Shown here: one piece after another, positions 34,110 to 41,847 of the stretch
Position numbering within the stretch: the stretch's first letter is position 1
How the letters are laid out: each line of letters begins with the position of its first letter
NCBI GenBank assembly: GCA_028285445.1
Contig: JANQPQ010000034.1
Coordinates: forward strand, 124,001 to 188,000
Length of the DNA stretch: 64,000 nucleotides
Reading direction: 5' to 3'
DNA from: Cyclobacteriaceae bacterium
GTDB lineage: Bacteria; Bacteroidota; Bacteroidia; Cytophagales; Cyclobacteriaceae
Notes under the pieces: generated by a model
Databases searched by the model: none
What the model saw: only the letters and a program-made list of their open reading frames with translations
What the model was told of the DNA's origin: nothing
Translations under genes and position numbers: made by a program

Positions 34110-34505
34110 TTTATATCTTGTTGAAAACTAAGGAGTTAAAAGCTTGGACACAAAGGTATATGAACCTACCTTAGATTCATCAAGTGAGAGATAAAAGGGC
34201 AGACACAAACGAGTGTCAGGTCCTGAGAGTAAAACTCGAAAAATTTGTTGCGAAGGGGTTGGTAGCCGTAAGGCGACAATCTGAAATGGCTTAGCCACAT
34301 AAGTATCAGGTTTTATAGGTTGTAAGTTGAAAGACTTACTTCTGAGAGATCTACTACTAGGCTCAGACTCTGGACGGCAGGACGCTTCGGTGGACTGAAA
34401 AAAGGATGAAGCTTAATAACAGTAACTTGACACTTGTTAGCAGCTCCGGTTGCTAACCGGTGAAATGGGGATCATTTTGAAGAAAGTGATCCCCGTTTTG
34501 TTTTT
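34110..34505 (+). ncRNA. Unclassified structured noncoding RNA
   Basis: About 390 bp without a plausible ORF, rich in local hairpins: GACAC/GTGTC near 34203, GTAAGT/ACTTAC (34322-34339), CTGAG/CTCAG near 34343-34366, and GTTAGCA/TGCTAAC (34436-34457), which competes with CCGGTT/AACCGG (34446-34460). It ends in a strong terminator. TAACTTTG at 34102-34109 resembles a -7 element. I looked for tmRNA ends, RNase P conserved blocks and the SRP RNA loop and found none. The 5' end is approximate. Confidence 0.6.
34467..34505 (+). terminator. Strong Rho-independent terminator of the noncoding RNA
   Basis: GGGGATCATTT pairs with AAAGTGATCCCC around TGAAG, followed by GTTTTGTTTTT. The arms are 34467-34477 and 34483-34494. 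The T tract lies on the plus-strand side, so the transcript comes from the left. Confidence 0.9.
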
Positions 34506-34539
34506 ATACCCCTTAGCATTCAGCTCCCCAACTCACCGT

Positions 34540-35286
34540 TCAATCATATCTACTTCTGCGCCTTAATGGTAGCGGCCTGCTGCCACTAATCTCTTCATCC
34601 TTACGCCAATAGCCCTTTCTTTCCATCAATTCCCTTACTTCCTGCTGATTCATATAGATACTCATCTCCTGATATTGCCAACCCAAGCCACGGTGAATGG
34701 CTAGTGTATCGGCACCTTTCTCAAATCGATAATGGTATTTCTTGGAAGTATTGTAGCTGATGGCCACCCCGAGCAAGGAAAGTGAACTCTTGGTGTGATA
34801 GAACGAGAAATGAGCAAACTCATGCCCAACTAAACCAACCAGCTTATTCAATGAAATCCGTTCAACAAAAGAGTTGTTGCGGACAATTACTTTGTAGATC
34901 CTCTTCTTTTTCCCCCTGAGAAAATTCCAAACATCTATAGTTGCAATTATCGGTGCCCTTTTGTGGTCCTTATAAATAACCTTTATGCGAACATTCTTAA
35001 GATCGGGATAATAGCCTTTGGCCAGCAAAGCCGCCAATTCAATTCCATCCTTCCCCACAAATTCAAACTCGCCATCATATATTCTCCGCAAACTATCGAG
35101 TTTGTCCCCATAAGCAGATTGCGTGTAGCGTTTCTCAAAGCTGTAATAAGGATACTGTCCGTAAGATGTACTGGAACAAACCAGAATAGCCAGCAGACAT
35201 GCCGCCCACCGATAAATTAAACCTTTCCTGCACCGATTCAACTTATTAATGCCCGCCTTGTTTTTTTTCTGAGAAAAGGTACCCAT
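34540..35286 (-). CDS. Exported HExxH metallopeptidase-like protein
   Basis: 248 residues. A membrane or signal segment lies near residues 27-43 (AACLLAILVCSSTSYGQ). The zinc motif is GHEFAHFSF, and a third ligand is likely Glu in RFEKGADTLAIHRGLG, an arrangement like M48-type peptidases. The protein is short for M48 and has a basic C-terminus (RRRSRYD). The first basic 24 residues before the signal segment suggest that the true start may lie further downstream. Function: probable periplasmic protease, substrate unknown. Confidence 0.75.
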   Translation of the reverse strand: MGTFSQKKNKAGINKLNRCRKGLIYRWAACLLAILVCSSTSYGQYPYYSFEKRYTQSAYGDKLDSLRRIYDGEFEFVGKDGIELAALLAKGYYPDLKNVRIKVIYKDHKRAPIIATIDVWNFLRGKKKRIYKVIVRNNSFVERISLNKLVGLVGHEFAHFSFYHTKSSLSLLGVAISYNTSKKYHYRFEKGADTLAIHRGLGWQYQEMSIYMNQQEVRELMERKGYWRKDEEISGSRPLPLRRRSRYD

Positions 35287-35317
35287 ATTTGACCTTCCTT
35301 AATCGATTCATATGTTC

Positions 35318-35420
35318 TTAACAACGCCGGAGATAGCTCTCGATAACATGAGCCTTTAAGAAAGTAGCTCATGTACTTTCTGTCCGATCGATCCCCATCG
35401 ATCAAATAGTCCGTTGTTAA
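35318..35420 (+). promoter_or_regulatory. Structured leader of the MATE gene with competing hairpins
   Basis: A 9-bp inverted repeat TTAACAACG (35318-35326) and CGTTGTTAA (35412-35420) encloses CATGAGC/GCTCATG (35347-35373) and GATCGAT/ATCGATC with a CCCC loop (35386-35403). GAAAGTA/TACTTTC (35360-35380) is an alternative hairpin whose loop is exactly the GCTCATG arm, so the two are mutually exclusive. The leader ends 19 bp before the ATG of the MATE gene. It does not match a riboswitch class I know. Confidence 0.6.
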
Positions 35421-35439
35421 ATTTCTTATTTCTAAACAT

Positions 35440-36855
35440 ATGAATAATCAATCTTTACATAATAATTCCATTAGGAAGTTTTTTCACTACTTCAAAGTGG
35501 CAGTTGCAGGCACTGAGAAGAACTTCACAGAAGGAAGTATCAACAAGGCTATATTTCTATTGTCAGTTCCCATGATTTTGGAGATGATGATGGAATCATT
35601 ATTCGCAGTGGTAGATGTGTTCTTTGTAAGCAAGGTAAGTACCAACTCCGTTGCTACCGTAGGGCTAACCGAGTCCGTCATAATGCTGATTTATGCCACA
35701 GCAATTGGCTTAAGTATGGCCGCAGCCGCAATGGTTGCAAGAAGAATAGGAGAAGGTAAGCCGAAGGAAGCTGCCAATGCAGGGGTGCAGGCGATAATAA
35801 TCGCGATTTTTATTTCGGTTGTAACCGGAGTTGCCGGGGCATTTTATGCCGAGGAAATTCTCCGCGTTATGGGCGGGTCAGAAGAGTTGATTGCCGAAGG
35901 CTCAGGCTATACCACGGTGTTGATGGCCGGGAATGTTACCATCATGCTGATATTTCTTATAAATGCCATTTTTCGTGGCGCTGGAGATGCTTCCATTGCT
36001 ATGCGCACCTTATGGTTAAGTAATGGCCTCAATATAATCCTAGACCCAATTTTCATTTTCGGACTGGGATTTATACCGGCTTTCGGGGTGCAGGGAGCCG
36101 CCATTGCCACTACAATTGGCCGAGGAATAGGCGTGTGTTATCAATTGTATATGCTCACCTCAGGCAAAGGTATCATCACTGTGCGCTGGGAGAATGTGAG
36201 GGCCAACTTTGAAATCATTTCCAGGCTTGTGCGTGTATCACTCGGCGGGGTAGGGCAGTACCTGATTGGAACTGCAAGTTGGATCGCATTGGTCAGAGTA
36301 ATATCAGAATTTGGCAGTGAAGCGGTGGCTGGCTATACCATCGCTTTCAGAGTTATCATCTTTACCATACTACCAAGTTGGGGCATGGCCAATGCGGCGG
36401 CAACGCTGGTTGGCCAAAACCTGGGAGCGGGTCACGCAGACAGAGCTGAAACTTCTGTTTGGCGCAGTGCTCGCTTTAACATGATTTTTCTGGCAGTGAT
36501 TTCACTAATTTTTGGGGTATGGGCAGAGTTCTTTATTGGAATATTCTCACAAGAACCGCAGGTGCTAGCCAATGGCGCTATGAGTCTACGGATAATTTGT
36601 TTTGGCTATATCTTTTTTGCTTATGGCATGGTAATTAGCCAGGCTTACAACGGCGCTGGTGATACCCGTACACCAACCATCGTGAATTTCTTCTGCTACT
36701 GGATTTTGCAGATACCGCTTGCCTACTACATGGCTACCTACTTAGAATTAGGACCGGCCGGTGTTTATTGGGCTATTACAATTTCTAACTCTTTATTGGC
36801 GGTGGTTTTTATCCGACTTTTTAGAAAAGGTAGTTGGAAAACCACTCAGATATAA
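35440..36855 (+). CDS. MATE family efflux transporter
   Basis: 471 residues with about twelve membrane helices in two halves. The start region FTEGSINKAIFLLSVPMILE and motifs GAGDASIAMRTLW and NGAGDTRTPTIVN (one in each half) are typical of MATE exporters of the NorM/DinF type. It exports cationic drugs or metabolites using a Na+ or H+ gradient. Its leader contains an elaborate inverted-repeat structure that may regulate it, and a terminator follows. The substrate is unknown. Confidence 0.95.
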   Translation: MNNQSLHNNSIRKFFHYFKVAVAGTEKNFTEGSINKAIFLLSVPMILEMMMESLFAVVDVFFVSKVSTNSVATVGLTESVIMLIYATAIGLSMAAAAMVARRIGEGKPKEAANAGVQAIIIAIFISVVTGVAGAFYAEEILRVMGGSEELIAEGSGYTTVLMAGNVTIMLIFLINAIFRGAGDASIAMRTLWLSNGLNIILDPIFIFGLGFIPAFGVQGAAIATTIGRGIGVCYQLYMLTSGKGIITVRWENVRANFEIISRLVRVSLGGVGQYLIGTASWIALVRVISEFGSEAVAGYTIAFRVIIFTILPSWGMANAAATLVGQNLGAGHADRAETSVWRSARFNMIFLAVISLIFGVWAEFFIGIFSQEPQVLANGAMSLRIICFGYIFFAYGMVISQAYNGAGDTRTPTIVNFFCYWILQIPLAYYMATYLELGPAGVYWAITISNSLLAVVFIRLFRKGSWKTTQI

Positions 36856-36859
36856 GTGG

Positions 36860-36900
36860 GCTTCACCGGGCTTGATTAAGTTTGGTGAAGCTTTTACTTT
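36860..36900 (+). terminator. Terminator after the MATE gene
   Basis: GCTTCACC (36860-36867) pairs with GGTGAAGC (36884-36891) and is followed by TTTTACTTT. The loop is 16 nt, so the terminator is of moderate strength. Confidence 0.6.
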
Positions 36901-36906
36901 CATTTA

Positions 36907-37296
36907 ATGAATTTCAATAGCATTAAGGAGACTTGTCTCTATGTTTCTGACCTGGAAGCCTCAAAGGAATTTTATCATACCAAATTGGGAATGCCAGTGA
37001 TTAGCTTCGTGAAAGAGAGGCACATTTTTTTTAGGTGTGGTAGTTCAGTATTGCTTTGTTTTCTTCCGGAAGATTCAAAAACCAAAACCTCTCCTCCGGG
37101 GCACTATGCACATGGCAAGCAACATATTGCGTTCGAAGTTTCAAGGTCTAACTACGAAGACAGCCTGGAAGAAGTCAAAAGGTTAGGCGTTGATGTTACC
37201 GACGAGCAGACCTGGGCGAAGGGTCATCGTTCTTTTTATTTCGAAGATCCCGATGGGCATGTACTGGAAATAGTAGAAGAAGGGATGTGGGATTGA
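36907..37296 (+). CDS. VOC (glyoxalase/dioxygenase) superfamily protein
   Basis: 129 residues, one VOC domain. The N-terminal CLYVSDLEASKEFYHTKLGM and the C-terminal YFEDPDGHVLEIVEEG are typical. Possible metal ligands are His in KQHIAFEVS and Glu in VLEIVEE. Close in form to fosfomycin-resistance-like and glyoxalase-like members, but a resistance role is not supported. It lies 51 bp after the MATE gene, beyond a likely terminator. Confidence 0.9.
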   Translation: MNFNSIKETCLYVSDLEASKEFYHTKLGMPVISFVKERHIFFRCGSSVLLCFLPEDSKTKTSPPGHYAHGKQHIAFEVSRSNYEDSLEEVKRLGVDVTDEQTWAKGHRSFYFEDPDGHVLEIVEEGMWD

Positions 37297-37384
37297 CTGA
37301 AATTGGTGAGGTTGTTGCTGCTAGCTTTCTGGCTATTCCATGAGATGAGCCTCTTAAGCCGTAAAAAAAGCTGTCATTACAAAT

Positions 37385-38152
37385 ATGGAACGTGTTGGTC
37401 TGTTTTTACTTTTTCCGGTCGTGATGCTGTTAGCCTCATGTGATGAATCAGGGCCGAAACTGGATCAGGATATAACTCCAAAAGATGTCTCTGGAAAAAT
37501 CATCAGGTTGGAAAATTTAGTCTTGGGTTCAGAGCCATATGATTTTAACTACCAGGGTGATACCCTTCAATATATTTACAGTTACTTCGGAAGAATATTT
37601 CGTATAGAATCGAACTATTTCTATGCCAATAACCGCATTGATTCAATACACATTTTTAGCAACGGCCTTGAGATTTTTGACCATTACAAATTCTACTACG
37701 AAGATGGCTTGCTAGTTTCTGCTAGGTTTCATGACACTGGATTTGTTGTGGACCCCACCCTAAACATAGAATCACACTTTTTATACAACTCCAACAATCG
37801 CATTAATTCCCAGGTAGACTCAACATTTAGATTACATCCTTTTCTTGAGCTCGTTGAAACAAGCACTACAACATTCGAGTACGACGACATGGGTAATTTG
37901 ATTTCAACTAACCCAGGATTCAAGTTTGCTTATGATGATAAGAAGAATCCATTTCATGGAATGTATTTTACCACTGCCCTCTTTACACCACTGCCATTTA
38001 CCTATATTACGTCGCCTAACAACATTACCGAAATCCGGGATTTCAACACAGACACACTGGTGTTATCAATGGATTACGAATATCTCGGTGAATACCCTAT
38101 CAAGGTAACAACTTCAGCGGGTGAGATCTTCGAGTTTATTTACGAAGAGTAA
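37385..38152 (+). CDS. Hypothetical lipoprotein
   Basis: 255 residues with a lipobox (VVMLLASCDE, cysteine near residue 19). The body has RHS/YD-like sequence features of Bacteroidota lipoproteins: short strands with repeated YxYxxxGxL patterns (LQYIYSYFGRIFRIESNYFY, TTTFEYDDMGNLISTNPGFK). No enzymatic motif is visible. It is probably attached to the outer membrane and stands alone upstream of the cobalamin riboswitch. Confidence 0.75.
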   Translation: MERVGLFLLFPVVMLLASCDESGPKLDQDITPKDVSGKIIRLENLVLGSEPYDFNYQGDTLQYIYSYFGRIFRIESNYFYANNRIDSIHIFSNGLEIFDHYKFYYEDGLLVSARFHDTGFVVDPTLNIESHFLYNSNNRINSQVDSTFRLHPFLELVETSTTTFEYDDMGNLISTNPGFKFAYDDKKNPFHGMYFTTALFTPLPFTYITSPNNITEIRDFNTDTLVLSMDYEYLGEYPIKVTTSAGEIFEFIYEE

Positions 38153-38185
38153 TTCAGCCGATTCTACTAACTAGGAGCTTCATAT

Positions 38186-38209
38186 ACTGTTTTCTCAACT
38201 GTTTTCTCA
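38186..38209. repeat. 12-bp tandem duplication
   Basis: ACTGTTTTCTCA occurs twice head to tail (38186-38197, 38198-38209), between the lipoprotein gene and the riboswitch promoter. It may be a slippage product. No function is suggested. Confidence 0.6.
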
Positions 38210-38283
38210 GCCAATCATTATTGGGCGAACCCATATTGCTACAAGCAGCTGAAATGATTTTTAGGCTAATCTAGAGATTATAG

Positions 38284-38314
38284 TTTTTTCTGATACCTGC
38301 CTTGTTTAAGTTTG
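38284..38314 (+). promoter_or_regulatory. Bacteroidota promoter for the cobalamin riboswitch transcript
   Basis: TAAGTTTG (38307-38314) matches TAnnTTTG exactly. A T-rich -33 element (TTTT, 38284-38287) lies 19 bp upstream. A start near 38321 places the riboswitch at the very 5' end of the mRNA. Confidence 0.7.
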
Positions 38315-38324
38315 TGTTGTAGTT

Positions 38325-38495
38325 GGTTCAGAATTAGTTCTGATTAAAAGGGAATTCCGTGAGAATCGGAAGCTGTCCCCGCAACTGTAAATCCCGATTT
38401 AGTAACTAGATCGATTTGGTGATTTCGCCACTGCTTTGACCTCAGCGCAAAGCGGGAAGGCCACCAAAAGGGAAAGCCAGGAGACCTGCCCTCTA
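38325..38495 (+). promoter_or_regulatory. Cobalamin riboswitch
   Basis: Conserved aptamer blocks are present in order: AAAAGGGAA, CCGTGAGAATCGG, GCTGTCCCCGCAACTGTAA, and the B12 box AAAGCCAGGAGACCTGCC (38473-38490). It lies upstream of a BtuB-type receptor, the usual target. GCCCTCT (38488-38494) can pair with AGAGGGC (38533-38539), while the latter can instead pair with GCCTCT (38545-38550), so two alternative structures are possible downstream of the aptamer. Adenosylcobalamin or another corrinoid should reduce expression. Confidence 0.96.
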
Positions 38496-38599
38496 CATTC
38501 CTAGAAGAGCTTTCGGGCGAAAGGCGTAGGACAGAGGGCTAATTGCCTCTGCAATCCAATTTTCCCAAAGCTCATAGTATAATTTTTAACGATAACACT

Positions 38600-40759
38600 A
38601 TGAGTATTTCAAAACTTCAAAAACTATTTGCGGCATTGGCCGTGATTTGCGCGGCACCAGGTGTCGCACAAGAAATTGATTCCACAAAAACACTTTTTCT
38701 CAATCAGGTAGTTATTTCTGCCACCAGAACAAATCAAGAGGTATTTGATGTTGGTAGAAGCGTTACCGTGATTGATGAGCAAACTATTAGTAGCTCCATC
38801 TATCAATCAGTGGGAGATTTGCTTCAAGCTAAAGTAGGTATTGATATGGTTGGCTCGCTGCAAAACCCAGGAACCAACCAAAGCCTGTTTCTAAGAGGTG
38901 CGAATTCAAATCATCTCACAGTTCTTATTGACGGCATTAGGATTACCGATCCTTCCACACCAAATAGTGCACTTGATCTTTCTGAGTTGTCATTGACAAA
39001 TGTGGAACGGATCGAGATCGTAAGGGGTTCTCACGGGACTATTTATGGCGGCGCAGCAATAGGTGGGGTCATTAACATCATTACGAAAAGAGCGCAGAAC
39101 GATGGCTTCAACGCATTTGTTGATGTTGTTGGTGGTACCTTCGGAGATAATACCACAACATTCAATCAGGGATTAGGTGTGAATTATTCCGGTAAGGGTT
39201 TCTATGCAACTGCAGAACTTTATAATTCTCAAGTCAATGGGTTTGATGCCACCATAGATTCCATTAGCTCGCCATCTACTTTTAGAACCACTGATGGTGA
39301 TGACTTTCGAAAAACGGACGCATATATTTCAGCTGGCTATAGCAATGATAAAATTGATGGCTTTCTTTCCTACAAAAGGATTGATCAGGAGACTGATATT
39401 GATGATGGGGCATTTAATGATGATGACAATTATGTATTGAACTTCAATCGGGATTTGGTCAATTACGGCTTTACCTACCATTTCTCTAATAGCCTATCCC
39501 TGGCCTTACAGGGAGGGATCTCATTTTCCCAACGCGATGCGTTAGATGACTCCTCCCTGGTTGATAACCAAGGCAATTACGATCAAACTTATTTTGAGTC
39601 CAGACACAAATCAGATCTTCTTACACAAGAAGTACAGTTATCAAAGATTGCCGACTTTGGAAGAATCCTTTTAGGCGCAGGCACCTACCAGGAAGAAATG
39701 TCATTTAGGACCTTCTTCTTTTCAGATGGAGTCTTTGGACCATTTCAGTTGGAAACGAATTACGACTCCATTAAGACTGATGCGTCCACTAACTACCTTT
39801 TTGTGCAGTCACAGTTAGATGGAAGCGCGATTAGCATCCAGCCACTTACCATAACTGCTGGCTTGCGCTATTCAAATCACGATCGTTTCGGAAGCAACTT
39901 CACCTACGAGGTAAATCCAAGCCTGCGATTGGGAAGATCCACTCGACTTTATGCCTCGCTTAGCACTGGCTTCAATGCTCCATCCCTGGTTCAGTTGTTC
40001 GATCCGTCTCAAGGGTTTGGCGCCCTAACAACTCGCGGCAATATTGACTTAAATCCGGAAACGTCTTCGTCATTAGAATTTGGTGCGAAAAAGACTTTCA
40101 CCAAAGCAGCATTTACCGTGGCATTATTTCAAACCCGGGTAAAAGACGCTATTGAGTATGTTTATCTATGGGACCCGTCGCAGCCGGTTCAGAATTTAAC
40201 TTTTGCCGAATATCGGGGTGATACGTACATAAATACCTCCGAGCAAACAGTAAAAGGAGTTGAAATAGATGTTGAGCTACAGCCGGTGGAGCCACTGAGA
40301 ATAGGTTTGGGTTACAGTTATATTGATGGTGAGGTAGCAGTAAGCATGGAAGATCTTGACGTTGAATACACTCAAAACCATCACGTTCAGCTGTTTAATT
40401 CCGGTCAGTTTATTAGTACTGATGTTAGTGAAGAGGGTTTAATACGAAGACCAAGTCACATATTAAATGCCCGGGCTGATTATAAAATAGGCAGTAATCT
40501 TCAGATAGGCGCTCAACTGCGTAGCGTTGATGAACGCCCCGATCCAAGTTTTGATGCAACGTTGGGACCATTCGGCGCCTTGTCTACTACTCCAATCAGC
40601 GGCTACACCTTGATTGATTTTGTAGTTAACTACAAAATCAATGAACATATTAGGATTGGAATGGAAATAGACAATCTATTGGATGAAGACTTTCAGGTTA
40701 TCCGGGGTTTCAGCACCAGGGGGCGTAGCCTTAATTTAAAAATCAGAGCTAAACTTTAA
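38600..40759 (+). CDS. btuB: TonB-dependent cobalamin receptor
   Basis: About 719 residues from the ATG at 38600; a longer reading from 38543 runs into the riboswitch region. A signal peptide (LFAALAVICAAPGVAQ) precedes the TonB-box/plug region (QVVISATRTNQEVFDVGRSV, GVDM-type and IEIVRGSHGTIYGGAAIGGV). The barrel ends in the aromatic-containing SRGRSLNLKIRAKL. The B12 riboswitch upstream and the plug features support corrinoid uptake across the outer membrane. A PP-loop ATPase gene follows after 4 bp and is probably co-transcribed. Confidence 0.93.
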   Translation: MSISKLQKLFAALAVICAAPGVAQEIDSTKTLFLNQVVISATRTNQEVFDVGRSVTVIDEQTISSSIYQSVGDLLQAKVGIDMVGSLQNPGTNQSLFLRGANSNHLTVLIDGIRITDPSTPNSALDLSELSLTNVERIEIVRGSHGTIYGGAAIGGVINIITKRAQNDGFNAFVDVVGGTFGDNTTTFNQGLGVNYSGKGFYATAELYNSQVNGFDATIDSISSPSTFRTTDGDDFRKTDAYISAGYSNDKIDGFLSYKRIDQETDIDDGAFNDDDNYVLNFNRDLVNYGFTYHFSNSLSLALQGGISFSQRDALDDSSLVDNQGNYDQTYFESRHKSDLLTQEVQLSKIADFGRILLGAGTYQEEMSFRTFFFSDGVFGPFQLETNYDSIKTDASTNYLFVQSQLDGSAISIQPLTITAGLRYSNHDRFGSNFTYEVNPSLRLGRSTRLYASLSTGFNAPSLVQLFDPSQGFGALTTRGNIDLNPETSSSLEFGAKKTFTKAAFTVALFQTRVKDAIEYVYLWDPSQPVQNLTFAEYRGDTYINTSEQTVKGVEIDVELQPVEPLRIGLGYSYIDGEVAVSMEDLDVEYTQNHHVQLFNSGQFISTDVSEEGLIRRPSHILNARADYKIGSNLQIGAQLRSVDERPDPSFDATLGPFGALSTTPISGYTLIDFVVNYKINEHIRIGMEIDNLLDEDFQVIRGFSTRGRSLNLKIRAKL

Positions 40760-40763
40760 CCTG

Positions 40764-41531
40764 ATGGCAGCCAGGAAGAAGATATCAATGAGTTGGAGTG
40801 GTGGCAAAGATTCCGCTTTGTCTCTGTACCGGCTGATGGAAGATGATACCTTCGATGTGGTGAGTTTGCATACCACCATTGATACCAACCTTAAACGGGT
40901 TGGGCTGCATGGGATTCATGAAAGTATAATTGAAGCGCAGGCCGATGTAATCGGCCTGCCTTTAACAAAACTATACCTTGATCCATCCGGGGATCATGGT
41001 AACTACAATCGGCTGATCAAGAACTACTGCGAGGAGCTTCACGATGAGGGAGTACGCTACATTGGTTATGGAGATATCTTCCTGGAGGATTTGAAGAACT
41101 ACAGGGACAAGATGTTGGCAACTGCGGGGTTGGCAGGAGTATATCCTTTATGGAAAAATGATACTACCAATATTTTGGAGGAATTCTGGAAAGCTGGCTT
41201 TGAAACCTTGCTTTGCTCTGCTGATGCTCAGTACTTTTCAGAAAATGATCTTGGGGCCGCCATTGATAGCGGCTTTGTAAGTAAGCTAATGCCGAAGGTA
41301 GACCCCTGTGGCGAGAATGGAGAATTCCATTCCGTAACTATTGACGGCCCAATATTTAATAAAAGACTGGAGTTGATTCCAGGGGAAAGGGTTTTAAAAA
41401 CCTACGACTTTAAGACGAAGGATGAGAATGGCCAAATCCTGGAAAAGAAATCAGCTTTCTGGTTCCTGGATTTCGAACTTGCCACGGCCGCAACCGATGG
41501 CAGATCAGAGGGGACAGCCAAGGCACAGTAA
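40764..41531 (+). CDS. Dph6-related PP-loop ATP pyrophosphatase
   Basis: 255 residues. The PP-loop SWSGGKDSALSLYRLM is at residues 10-25. Family-typical segments are LHGIHESIIEAQADVIGLPL, IGYGDIFLEDLKNYRDKM and VDPCGENGEFHSV. The annotated relatives include diphthine-ammonia ligase, which bacteria do not need. It lies 4 bp after btuB under the cobalamin riboswitch, so a corrinoid-related amidation or adenylation role is plausible but inferred. The last 15 or so residues extend beyond the usual end near FWFLDF and overlap a convergent small gene by 130 bp. Confidence 0.9.
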   Translation: MAARKKISMSWSGGKDSALSLYRLMEDDTFDVVSLHTTIDTNLKRVGLHGIHESIIEAQADVIGLPLTKLYLDPSGDHGNYNRLIKNYCEELHDEGVRYIGYGDIFLEDLKNYRDKMLATAGLAGVYPLWKNDTTNILEEFWKAGFETLLCSADAQYFSENDLGAAIDSGFVSKLMPKVDPCGENGEFHSVTIDGPIFNKRLELIPGERVLKTYDFKTKDENGQILEKKSAFWFLDFELATAATDGRSEGTAKAQ

Positions 41532-41719
41532 ATATTGTCGTACCACCCACTGTAGTCATCGTATAAAATGCAATTAGTCACTATATCCGACTCCTTTGAA
41601 ATGGTAAAAGCTTGCCCAGGCTCTAGCCAGGAGCTTAATGGTAACTTCTGATTTTCTGGAAGATTCTTGAATTGAACGTATTCAATTCCTTTGTAGGTTT
41701 CGGCTTTAATCTTCTCCAT
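41402..41719 (-). CDS. Small conserved-looking hypothetical protein
   Basis: 105 residues. The first 75 (ETYKGIEYVQFKNLPENQKL, ILYDDYSGWYDNIYCA) look like small Bacteroidota proteins of unknown function. The last 30 residues are antisense to the PP-loop ATPase gene and look less protein-like, so the coding overlap may be a by-product of a lost stop codon. It is convergent with the btuB operon. No function can be assigned. Confidence 0.5.
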   Translation of the reverse strand: MEKIKAETYKGIEYVQFKNLPENQKLPLSSWLEPGQAFTISKESDIVTNCILYDDYSGWYDNIYCALAVPSDLPSVAAVASSKSRNQKADFFSRIWPFSSFVLKS

Positions 41720-41847
41720 GGCTGCCAGCTAAAATTGCAATCCTGATTGATTGAATGAATATTTCAGGTAAACATGAAATATGGTTTTGTTAATACCATG
41801 TCTCCTGGAATTAGTAACCGCAAGATTTAACCCTTATGATATTTAGA

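Noticed and set aside
34110-34505. tmRNA, RNase P RNA or SRP RNA at this place
   Set aside because: I found no tag-peptide frame or tRNA-like ends, no conserved RNase P block such as GAGGAAAGTCC, and no SRP GGAA tetraloop motif. The RNA is therefore left unclassified.
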